DNA of 5,453 nt, taken from an uncultured Eubacteriales bacterium. GTDB taxonomy: Bacteria; Bacillota; Clostridia; Peptostreptococcales; Anaerovoracaceae. The number at the start of each line of letters is the position of its first letter. Within the stretch, counting starts at the first letter, position 1. This document shows positions 1 to 5,453 of this stretch, one piece after another. The position numbers and the translations under genes were made by a program. The stretch spans positions 1 through 5,453 of the forward strand of contig CACXCQ010000108.1 in assembly GCA_902766185.1 (NCBI GenBank). Direction: 5' to 3'. The notes below the pieces were generated by a model. The model saw only the letters and a list, made by a program, of their open reading frames with translations, made no database searches and was not told where the DNA came from.

Positions 1-1107
1 GCTGATGAGAACGCGATCCTGGTAACGAACGGCGGCAGCCTCACCTCCGACGGCGCCAAGATCAACAAGAAGAGCGGCGACAGCTCCAACACGGGAAGTT
101 CTGACTTTTCCGGTGTGAACGCAGGCCTTCTGGTAAATGAGAACTCCTCAGCCACGCTGAAGAACGCAACCATCAAAACCAGTGCCAAGGGTGCGAACGC
201 GGTCTTTGCCACCGGCGAGAAATCAACGGTCACCATCAGCGATTCCACCATCAGCACCACCGGCGAAAGCTCCTCACGGGGCCTCGACGCCACTTACGGC
301 GGGACCATCAAAGCGGACAATGTGACCATCACCACCCAGGGCGGATCCTGCGCGGCGATGGCCACTGACCGGGGCGAGGGAACCGTATCCGCGACGAACT
401 CCACCCTGGAAACCAACGGCGCGGGATCTCCGGTGATCTACTCCACCGGCAACATCACCCTGACTGATTCCACCGGAACAGCCAACGGCGCCCAGATCAC
501 TGTCGTCGAAGGCAAGAACAGCGCAACCATCGAGAACTCCAAGGTGACCTGCAGTGCCGCAGGCAACCGGGGCGATGTGGACGTGGCCGGCGTCATGATC
601 TACCAGTCCATGTCCGGCGACGCGGACCAGGGCACCGGCAACTTCACGGCGAAGGACTCCACGCTGAGCATCGACAAGAAATCCAAGTACTACAAGACCG
701 CTCCCATGTTCTTCGTCACCAACACGAACGCCGTCATCGATCTGGAGAACACCAGCCTGAACTTCGGCAGCGGCACGCTCCTCAACGCGCAGGGCACCAG
801 CGAGTGGGGCAACGAAGGCTCCAACGGCGGCAACGTCACCCTCAACGCGACCGCGCAAAAGCTGGCCGGAGACATTCAGCTGGATAAGCTGTCCACACTG
901 AACATAACCCTCACCGGTTCCACCTACAAAGGAACCATCAACGGAGACAAGACCGCCAAGTCCGTCACCATCAAGCTGGACAAAAAATCAAAAATCACCC
1001 TCACGGGCGATTCCTACGTAGACTCTCTGGAGGACGCGGACAGCAGTTACAGCAACATCGACTTCAACGGCCACAAGCTCTACGTGAACGGCAAGGCCAT
1101 CAACTGA
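1..1107 (+). CDS. Secreted right-handed beta-helix surface protein, C-terminal part (5' end outside window)
   Basis: The frame is open from base 1 to the TGA at 1105-1107 and gives 368 residues. A GTG near base 115 is only an internal valine, so the true start lies upstream. The sequence is a run of short beta-strand repeats rich in Thr, Ser, Asn and Gly, in the pattern 'ATIKNS-x-T-T-G', spaced roughly 20 residues apart. Recognisable family words include RGLDATYGGTI, ATDRGEGTV, SPVIYSTGNITLTDSTG and VVEGKNSATIENS. These resemble a widespread set of adhesin-like or carbohydrate-binding beta-helix proteins of Gram-positive anaerobes, possibly the Cthe_2159-like type; that family assignment is from memory and not certain. 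The tail (SVTIKLDKKSKITLTGDSYV onward) looks like the last helix coils and a cap. No LPXTG motif, transmembrane anchor or autotransporter barrel follows, so surface attachment, if any, must come from the missing N-terminal part. The likely role is adhesion or glycan binding outside the cell; no catalytic site can be identified. Confidence 0.85.
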   Translation, partial: ADENAILVTNGGSLTSDGAKINKKSGDSSNTGSSDFSGVNAGLLVNENSSATLKNATIKTSAKGANAVFATGEKSTVTISDSTISTTGESSSRGLDATYGGTIKADNVTITTQGGSCAAMATDRGEGTVSATNSTLETNGAGSPVIYSTGNITLTDSTGTANGAQITVVEGKNSATIENSKVTCSAAGNRGDVDVAGVMIYQSMSGDADQGTGNFTAKDSTLSIDKKSKYYKTAPMFFVTNTNAVIDLENTSLNFGSGTLLNAQGTSEWGNEGSNGGNVTLNATAQKLAGDIQLDKLSTLNITLTGSTYKGTINGDKTAKSVTIKLDKKSKITLTGDSYVDSLEDADSSYSNIDFNGHKLYVNGKAIN

Positions 1108-1154
1108 CAGAACACCATATATTAACGATCGCGATTAACGCCTCCTTAATACAG

Positions 1155-1203
1155 CAGGGGCTGGCACGCAGACACCGACTCCGTCTGCGCGCCAGCCCCC
1201 CTG
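1155..1203. terminator. Strong GC-rich hairpin between convergent genes
   Basis: The left arm GGGGCTGGC-a-CGCAGAC (1157-1173) pairs with the right arm GTCTGCG-c-GCCAGCCCC (1183-1199). This gives 16 base pairs with one A/C mismatch and a 9-base loop. Outer CAG/CTG pairing can extend it with a bulged C. It starts 47 bases after the stop of the beta-helix gene, where a terminator is expected. Neither side has a clear T tract, so intrinsic termination is likely but not textbook. Being symmetric, it could act on transcripts from both directions. Confidence 0.65.
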
Positions 1204-1278
1204 TCATTCCGGGGTTCAATTCTCAGGGTCTTTACTTCAGTTGTCGTTCAAACTCGGCCCGCACAGGCCGTATACCAT

Positions 1279-1315
1279 CAGGCCAGCATGCCGTCCGGCC
1301 TGCTGGCCCGGCCTG
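1279..1315 (-). terminator. Inverted repeat just past the stop of the minus-strand gene, probable terminator
   Basis: GGCCAGCA (1281-1288) and TGCTGGCC (1301-1308) are perfect complements. Inner GCC/GGC pairing (1290-1292 with 1297-1299) leaves a 4-base loop. CAGGCC (1279-1284) also matches GGCCTG (1310-1315), so alternative foldings exist. The hairpin begins within about 12 bases of the TAG of the minus-strand gene. A smaller CGGCC/GGCCG hairpin (1255-1259 with 1266-1270) follows downstream on that strand. No T tract is present, so the terminator role is inferred from position and stem strength. Confidence 0.5.
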
Positions 1316-1318
1316 AGC

Positions 1319-3730
1319 CTATCTGGTCTTCACCTTCAGCGCCTTGCTCCACGCAGAGTAATACTTCGTACCGTTGACGCTCTTGTAGGTCCGGACCTTC
1401 GCGTAGTAATACTTCTTCGCTTTGAGCTTTTTGACCGTTGTCTTCAGCACGGTGCTCTTCTTCACCGTGACCGTCTTTGCGGATTTGAAGCTCTTGGATC
1501 TGCTGTACGTGATCTGGTAGCCGGTGATAGAGCTTCCCTTCTTCCACCTTGCAGTGAATGACTTCTTGCCCTTCTTCAGGGAGGTCATCGTCGTCCCCTT
1601 CGGGATGATCTTGAAGCTCTTGGTGATCTGTCCGGAATACTCGCCGATGCCAATGATCTGCATCGTCGCCTTGCCGATCTTAACATTGTTCTGATAGCCC
1701 AGGGTGTAATCCTTGCCTTCCGCAAGCTGCTTGCCGTCCGCGGTCACAGTGACCTTCTGGGCGAGAGGCGAGCCGGTATAGATCTTGCTTTTGAGGCCGG
1801 AAACGGACACCTTCATGTCGTTCAGGTTGTTCGCCGCATTCACCGTTTCCACGATGCTAAGGTTGCCTTCCGCGTCCGCGTCAACGTAATGGATGGTGGA
1901 GTTGTCCGAATCCCAGAGCGCGTAATCGTGCTCGCTCACCGTCTTCTTCTCGCTGTTGTTAAACTGCACCAGATAGACCTTTGCGCCGGCTTCCGATGCG
2001 GGGATCAGCGCCAGAGCCTTCGTCCGCAGGGCGTTGGCCTGGTCTTTTGCTTCCTTCATTCCCTCGCGGGCCGCATCCCACGTCTCATCGTAAGCATAGG
2101 TGAAGTTGTCGGTGTCGTCCGTCAGATCGGAGATGAAAAAGTCCATGTAATCCGCGTATCCAGCAAGATTAAAATCTGCCTTTGCAGTCTCCATGGTCCT
2201 GCGGAAAAGCGCCACGTCCTGGATCTCGCTCTTCTCTCCGGAAACATTGTTGTACAAGCTGCTTTCGTAACCGCAGAGATAGATGTCATCGTTGTAGAAC
2301 AGGAAAAGCTCCGCCGCGATGGAGGGATCCAGCATCTGGATGCCCATGTCCGCGAACTTCTTCACGTTAGCCTCGGAGTTGGCCATGTAGTTGCCCGGGT
2401 GGCCCTTGTAGTAGAACTCGTATTCATCCCCCATGGTGGCAACCATGAACCGGACGTAATCCGTCACGACGTATTTGTCCTCCAGGGACTTGCTGGTGCC
2501 GAGGATCATCATGATCTTCTTGCCCTTGGCCCTGGTGGCGTTGAATGCCTCGTCGTCGAACTTGTACAGCGCCTTGAAGGCCTCGTCCCTGCCGGCGTTC
2601 TGCACATTGCTGAGCAGTCCGTTGATGTAGTTGTTGGAGATCCTGGCGTCTCCGAGCACCTTCGCCTGGAAGGTCTGATCCTGAATGCCGAAGGTATCCG
2701 CGGATCTGCGGACCACCCACCACTGGGCGTTCTCCGCCTCCACGATGGCATAAGCGTAGTTGCGGATCAGCCCGCTGGGGAGGTTGTTGTAGTCCGTCAC
2801 CTCGCCCGCGCCTGCCTTTGCCTTGAACTCGTTGTACTCAGCAACCAGCGCGTCGTGCTTCGCCTGGGCATCCGCCTCATTTCCGTAGGACTCGTTGAAG
2901 CAGGTGTACGTTCCGGAACCGTCCGTGACGAGGGTCAGCGTATACTGGCCGTCCGCAAGTCCGTTGGCGTAGGAGATCTTCGGAAAACTGTAGATGTGAT
3001 AGTCGTTGATGTAGAAATTGAACTTCGAGCCGGCGTGGATCTCATTCAGGTCCTTGACGTACTGCTGTACCCGGTCCACCCGGTTGTTGGCCCCCTGCAC
3101 GCTGTCCCATGACATGGCGGAGCTGTTTTCCTCCGCGGTCAGCAGCGGGTTGCGGTACATTCCCGCCGGCAGATTGTCCCAATCGTACTGGGCATAGCGG
3201 TTGAGGGTGACGATGGTCGGGATCTCCTCCCCGCTGTCGGTGGCCGTCCTGATCGCGCCATCGATGAAATACTTCAGGCTGAAGATCAGCGGGTCCGTCG
3301 TCGCGACCGGAAGCGCGATGTTGTATTCCTCTGCCGCCACGCCGACGGTCAGCTTCACCGGCTCACCCACCGGACTGCCACCCTTCAGAAATGTCGCCTG
3401 CACCTGGTACTTTCCGTAGAACGGAAGTTCCGCGGTGAAGGACTTCGAAGCTGCGTCGATCTCCGCCAGCTTCTTCGTTACATTTGTTTCGTTCGTGACC
3501 TTTTCTCCGTAGGTCATGGTTGCATCCAGCGCGATCTCATCCGCCTCTCCGGAAGACATCAGCGCGTCCAGCCCGGGGACATTCACGGTGATCTCCCGGT
3601 CGTTCAGCTTCGTCTGGGAAACCGTCACCGCCGGGTCTCCCCCTTCATCCGGTGCCGCAAAGGCAGTCAATGGCGTCAACGTAAACACCATCGCCGCGCA
3701 CAGCAGCAACACAAAAAATAGCTTCTTCAT
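1319..3730 (-). CDS. Exported GT80-like (sialyltransferase-type) glycosyltransferase with Ig-like and fibronectin-like tail
   Basis: This is an 803-residue protein. The ATG at 3730 is chosen because AAAGGAG lies 5 bases upstream and the protein then starts with a signal peptide (MKKLFFVLLLC..., likely cut near AFA-A at residues 25-26). Residues about 27-135 form a beta-rich Ig-like domain. Residues about 136-535 resemble GT80 bacterial sialyltransferases (Pasteurella PmST1). A strand ends in VTDGSGTY with D270 at the place of the catalytic Asp of the D/E-D/E-G motif. YYKGHP follows with H444 at the CMP-binding HP motif, then E474 in DPSIAAELF, then SSLY with S490/S491. Spacings D-to-H 174, H-to-E 30 and E-to-S 16 are close to my recollection of PmST1 (170, 27, 17). 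Residues about 639-710 form an MBG/YDG-type Ig-like module (IYTGSPL, GKDYTLGYQNN). Residues about 711-803 form a Lys-rich fibronectin-III-like module ending KYYSAWSKALKVKTR. The first residue of the acidic motif is Thr (T269). Donor and acceptor are unknown; sialyl or another CMP-sugar transfer is inferred. The related GT52 family is the main alternative. Confidence 0.8.
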   Translation of the reverse strand: MKKLFFVLLLCAAMVFTLTPLTAFAAPDEGGDPAVTVSQTKLNDREITVNVPGLDALMSSGEADEIALDATMTYGEKVTNETNVTKKLAEIDAASKSFTAELPFYGKYQVQATFLKGGSPVGEPVKLTVGVAAEEYNIALPVATTDPLIFSLKYFIDGAIRTATDSGEEIPTIVTLNRYAQYDWDNLPAGMYRNPLLTAEENSSAMSWDSVQGANNRVDRVQQYVKDLNEIHAGSKFNFYINDYHIYSFPKISYANGLADGQYTLTLVTDGSGTYTCFNESYGNEADAQAKHDALVAEYNEFKAKAGAGEVTDYNNLPSGLIRNYAYAIVEAENAQWWVVRRSADTFGIQDQTFQAKVLGDARISNNYINGLLSNVQNAGRDEAFKALYKFDDEAFNATRAKGKKIMMILGTSKSLEDKYVVTDYVRFMVATMGDEYEFYYKGHPGNYMANSEANVKKFADMGIQMLDPSIAAELFLFYNDDIYLCGYESSLYNNVSGEKSEIQDVALFRRTMETAKADFNLAGYADYMDFFISDLTDDTDNFTYAYDETWDAAREGMKEAKDQANALRTKALALIPASEAGAKVYLVQFNNSEKKTVSEHDYALWDSDNSTIHYVDADAEGNLSIVETVNAANNLNDMKVSVSGLKSKIYTGSPLAQKVTVTADGKQLAEGKDYTLGYQNNVKIGKATMQIIGIGEYSGQITKSFKIIPKGTTMTSLKKGKKSFTARWKKGSSITGYQITYSRSKSFKSAKTVTVKKSTVLKTTVKKLKAKKYYYAKVRTYKSVNGTKYYSAWSKALKVKTR

Positions 3731-3735
3731 TTTTT

Positions 3736-3742
3736 CTCCTTT
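3736..3742 (-). promoter_or_regulatory. Shine-Dalgarno site AAAGGAG of the GT80-like gene
   Basis: Read on the minus strand, AAAGGAG is followed by five A residues and then ATG (3730-3728). This is a near-ideal site. It fixes the start at MKKLFF and excludes an in-frame TTG nine codons upstream, because the site lies inside that extension. Confidence 0.85.
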
Positions 3743-3767
3743 CCCCTTTTCTGTCAAAACCCCTTCT

Positions 3768-3781
3768 GAAGCTTTCGCTTC
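3768..3781 (-). promoter_or_regulatory. Small GNRA-loop hairpin in the leader of the GT80-like gene
   Basis: On the minus strand the leader reads GAAGC-GAAA-GCTTC, a 5-bp stem closed by a GAAA (GNRA) tetraloop. It is flanked by CTGA and AG, which can add pairs through a 3-base bulge. It sits 26 bases upstream of the Shine-Dalgarno site and is followed by AAGGGGTTTT. It could stabilise the leader or be a weak attenuator. No known riboswitch core was recognised around it. Confidence 0.35.
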
Positions 3782-3869
3782 GTCAGGAGTAATTCGTCAC
3801 CCGCTGCAGCCAAAACAGGGGCGCCGCCACATTAGTACTCTAAATCGGCGAATTGCCAGTCATGATTTC

Positions 3870-3898
3870 TTGCGAAAATCGCTAGTGCCCAGTATAAT
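3870..3898 (+). promoter_or_regulatory. Sigma-70/SigA-type promoter of the GH105-like gene
   Basis: A perfect TATAAT (3893-3898) lies 17 bases downstream of TTGCGA (3870-3875), which matches four of six positions of the -35 consensus. The predicted start of transcription is near base 3905. This leaves a leader of about 31 bases before the ATG at 3936. Confidence 0.65.
3872..3882. repeat. Short perfect inverted repeat overlapping the -35 box, possible operator
   Basis: GCGA-AAA-TCGC is a perfect 4-bp inverted repeat with a 3-base centre. It overlaps the proposed -35 element of the rightward promoter. A looser near-palindrome, GGCGAATTGCC, lies about 15 bases upstream at 3847-3857. Short palindromes of this kind can be repressor half-sites, but no regulator gene is in the window and the arms are short enough to arise by chance. 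Confidence 0.25.
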
Positions 3899-3923
3899 AG
3901 TGACAATCAGCCACTGCGAACAA
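3894..3923 (-). promoter_or_regulatory. Candidate promoter for the GT80-like gene sharing the -10 of the opposite promoter
   Basis: Read on the minus strand, TATTAT (3899-3894, five of six consensus bases) lies 18 bases downstream of TTGTTC (3923-3918, three of six). The -10 is the complement of the TATAATA element used on the plus strand, so one symmetric box could serve both directions. A second reading uses TATACT (3896-3891) with TTCGCA (3920-3915). Either gives a leader of roughly 150-160 bases. I saw no better promoter closer to the gene. Confidence 0.3.
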
Positions 3924-3926
3924 TAG

Positions 3927-3931
3927 GGTGA
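3927..3931 (+). promoter_or_regulatory. Ribosome binding site GGTGA of the GH105-like gene
   Basis: GGTGA is complementary to UCACC near the 3' end of 16S rRNA and stands 4 bases before the ATG at 3936. It is weaker than the site of the divergent gene. It supports this start over the in-frame ATG at residue 19, which would fall inside the signal peptide and remove its basic n-region. Confidence 0.5.
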
Positions 3932-3935
3932 CATC

Positions 3936-5453
3936 ATGAGACAGCAGACAAAAGCAGGACGATCCATATGGACAGCAACAGGAATCTTCATGATCTGCGT
4001 GCTTTTCTTTTTTGCGGCCCTTTTCCCCGGGGAGACCTTCGCAGCAGCAAAAGCGGCAACAAAAGCGAAGGCGAAAACTCCGGCGCAGACCGTGATCACC
4101 AGTGCGGACGTCAACTGCAACTTCGTGCAGCTCCAGTGGGAAAAAGCCAAGCGCGCCACGTCGTACCGGGTGTTCGTGCAGACCGGCAGGAACGGATGGA
4201 AGTACTGGAAGTCGGTGAAGAAAAACGCGAAGAACAAAGAGAAGTATTCCGACACCCTGAAGTTCAAGCTGAAGAAGTCCGGCGCCAAGTACCGCATCTA
4301 CAAGCGGACGAATCCCTACCGGCTGGCAGCTGCCAAGATCAAAGGCTTGTCCTTCACCTATCAGGGCAAGTTTGACACCTCCTGCCGTTTCGTGGTCCAG
4401 CCGGTCCGGGGGAAGAAACTCGGTCCCTACTCCAAAGCGAAGACCGTGCAGCTCCCTTCCGACGTGTTAAAGACGGAGAACGTAAGCCGCGTTCTCGCGT
4501 ACGCGCAGAAATTATATGACGATAACCGGAAGGAAGACTACACCACAGGCGGATTCACCTGGAATCCAAGGGACTTCAAAACCAGCTGGTTCTACTTTCA
4601 TGGCTTCATGCTGGAATCGTTCCTGCAGCTTGACCCTGAACGATACAGCGGGGAGATCATCAAGTTCTACAACCAGAATATCAAAAAAAATGAAGATGGA
4701 ACGACCAGCATACGGGGGTATACCCATGGCGAGCTGGATGGGGCTATGCCCGCTGCGCCTATGCTTCAGCTTCTGCTGAACGGATCACTGAACGAGGAAG
4801 AAAGCGCGAATTATCAGGCGGCTGCAAATTACGTTTATCATGAGTTGGAGAAACAGATCATCTACCCGCAGGCCGGGAATCTCTGGCAGCACAGCCAGAC
4901 CAAGGACGGCGTCCCCAGGAAACTGTGGAAAAAGTGGAACATCTGTCTTGACGGCGTTTACATGTCCCAGTTCTTCCTGATCCGGCTGACCCAGGCGATC
5001 GACGCCGGTCTCATCGAAGTCACCAGTACAGACGGAACGCAGGTCAGCTCAGAGCAACTGTGGAACGACATCTACAGCAGGTGTGTCTTCGTAATGGAAC
5101 ATATGCGGAATCCGGAAAACGGACTGCTGTATCACGGATATGAGGTAGCGACGGGAAAAACAAACGAAGCGACCTGGTCCCGGGGAATGGGCTGGTACGC
5201 CATGGCTCTCCTGGAGGCGGCAGAGCATATCCCGGATAAGCAAAGGCAGGAAGTGCTCACCGACTACTTCCGCCAGCTTTCGGATGCCATCGTAAACAGT
5301 CGGGATGAGAATTCCTGCCTTTGGTATAACGTGCCGGACGGCCGCGAAGAATTCTATTTCCAGAAAAAAGACGGATCGGGGGAAAAAATCTACAACATCC
5401 CCGAGTCCAGCGGTTCCGCCATGTTCACCTACTGCCTGCTGAGGGGCTATCAC
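3936..5453 (+). CDS. Exported GH88/GH105 family unsaturated uronyl hydrolase with N-terminal fibronectin-like domain (3' end outside window)
   Basis: The frame is open from the ATG at 3936 to the window edge (506 codons, no stop). Residues 1-36 form a signal peptide: a basic start (MRQQTKAGR), a hydrophobic core (IFMICVLFFFAALF) and a likely cut at ETFA-A. Residues about 48-172 look like a Lys-rich fibronectin-III domain (LQW at 66-68, SYRVFV at 76-81, ending GPYSKAKTVQLP). From about residue 176 the sequence reads as an alpha/alpha-barrel of the GH88/GH105 family. Landmarks are HGELDGAMPAAPML (D268), H319 in NLWQH, CLDGVYMSQFFL with D339 at the place of the catalytic Asp (D143 in Bacillus YteR), GLLYHGYE (H400), TWSRGMGWYAMALLE (W414, R416, W420) and the closing ESSGSAMFTYCLLRG. 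Enzymes of this family hydrate and cleave the unsaturated 4,5-uronic acid left by polysaccharide lyases, for example on rhamnogalacturonan. Substrate cannot be fixed here. Characterised YteR acts inside the cell, so export is a difference. Only a few tens of residues are probably missing. Confidence 0.85.
   Translation, partial: MRQQTKAGRSIWTATGIFMICVLFFFAALFPGETFAAAKAATKAKAKTPAQTVITSADVNCNFVQLQWEKAKRATSYRVFVQTGRNGWKYWKSVKKNAKNKEKYSDTLKFKLKKSGAKYRIYKRTNPYRLAAAKIKGLSFTYQGKFDTSCRFVVQPVRGKKLGPYSKAKTVQLPSDVLKTENVSRVLAYAQKLYDDNRKEDYTTGGFTWNPRDFKTSWFYFHGFMLESFLQLDPERYSGEIIKFYNQNIKKNEDGTTSIRGYTHGELDGAMPAAPMLQLLLNGSLNEEESANYQAAANYVYHELEKQIIYPQAGNLWQHSQTKDGVPRKLWKKWNICLDGVYMSQFFLIRLTQAIDAGLIEVTSTDGTQVSSEQLWNDIYSRCVFVMEHMRNPENGLLYHGYEVATGKTNEATWSRGMGWYAMALLEAAEHIPDKQRQEVLTDYFRQLSDAIVNSRDENSCLWYNVPDGREEFYFQKKDGSGEKIYNIPESSGSAMFTYCLLRGYH

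Noticed and set aside
115..117. GTG as the start of the beta-helix gene
   Set aside because: The same frame is open back to base 1 and encodes the same repeat style (ILVTNGGSLTSDGAKI), so this is an internal valine.
274..858. Minus-strand open frame of 194 codons opposite the beta-helix gene
   Set aside because: The opposite strand encodes a clear repetitive beta-helix. This frame is Gly/Val/Ala-rich shadow sequence without a ribosome binding site or known motif.
1889..3112. Long plus-strand open frame (407 codons) opposite the GT80-like gene
   Set aside because: Its translation is low-complexity (Val, Leu, His and Arg rich), has no recognisable domain, and lies wholly antisense to a gene with a signal peptide, conserved motifs and a good ribosome binding site. 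It is a by-product of codon bias.
3731..3757. TTG start giving a nine-residue longer GT80-like protein (MTEKGKGEK...)
   Set aside because: The AAAGGAG Shine-Dalgarno site lies inside this extension and points to the ATG at 3730. The shorter form starts with a standard signal peptide.
3752..3757. Perfect TTGACA on the minus strand as a -35 box
   Set aside because: At 17 bases spacing the -10 would be AAAAAT overlapping the start codon, and the transcript would lose its ribosome binding site.
3740..3890. Riboswitch (cyclic-di-GMP type) in the leader, suggested by the GAAA tetraloop
   Set aside because: Apart from the tetraloop, the conserved core sequences and paired helices expected of that class are not seen.
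3860..4297. Minus-strand frame over the divergent promoter and the start of the GH105-like gene
   Set aside because: It crosses the TATAAT promoter and overlaps the signal peptide and fibronectin-like domain of the real gene. No motif or start signal supports it.
3968..4375. Plus-strand ATG frame of 135 codons inside the GH105-like gene
   Set aside because: It is a +1/+2 frame inside a gene whose true frame encodes a signal peptide and family motifs. It has no own ribosome binding site of note.

Overview
The window holds three protein genes of secreted or surface character from an anaerobic, probably Gram-positive bacterium (Bacillota, or possibly Coriobacteriia). This placement is an inference. 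It rests on a strong AAAGGAG ribosome binding site, Sec signal peptides feeding repeat-rich extracellular modules, lysine-rich fibronectin-III-like and bacterial Ig-like (MBG/YDG-type) tails of the kind common in gut and rumen Clostridia, and coding DNA that looks moderately GC-rich. No RNA gene, mobile element or CRISPR array was seen.

Layout. (1) Bases 1-1107, plus strand: the C-terminal 368 residues of a right-handed beta-helix surface protein, cut by the left edge. (2) Bases 1108-1318: a convergent intergenic stretch with two strong GC-rich hairpins, probably the terminators of the two facing genes. (3) Bases 1319-3730, minus strand: an 803-residue exported protein. Its central ~400 residues carry the spaced signature of GT80-type (PmST1-like) bacterial sialyltransferases: a TDG motif, KGHP, a glutamate and SSLY. 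This domain is followed by an Ig-like module and a fibronectin-like module. (4) Bases 3731-3935: a divergent promoter region with a consensus TATAAT box for the rightward gene and a symmetric -10 that may also serve the leftward gene. (5) Bases 3936-5453, plus strand: an exported GH88/GH105 family unsaturated uronyl hydrolase with an N-terminal fibronectin-like module, open to the right edge.

All three proteins look extracellular and directed at glycans: a likely adhesin or carbohydrate-binding helix, a glycosyltransferase-like enzyme placed outside the cell, and a glycosidase acting on polysaccharide-lyase products. The glycosyltransferase gene is transcribed against both neighbours, so it is probably a single-gene unit. 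An exported GT80-like enzyme is the most notable item, because characterised members work inside cells with CMP-sialic acid as donor.
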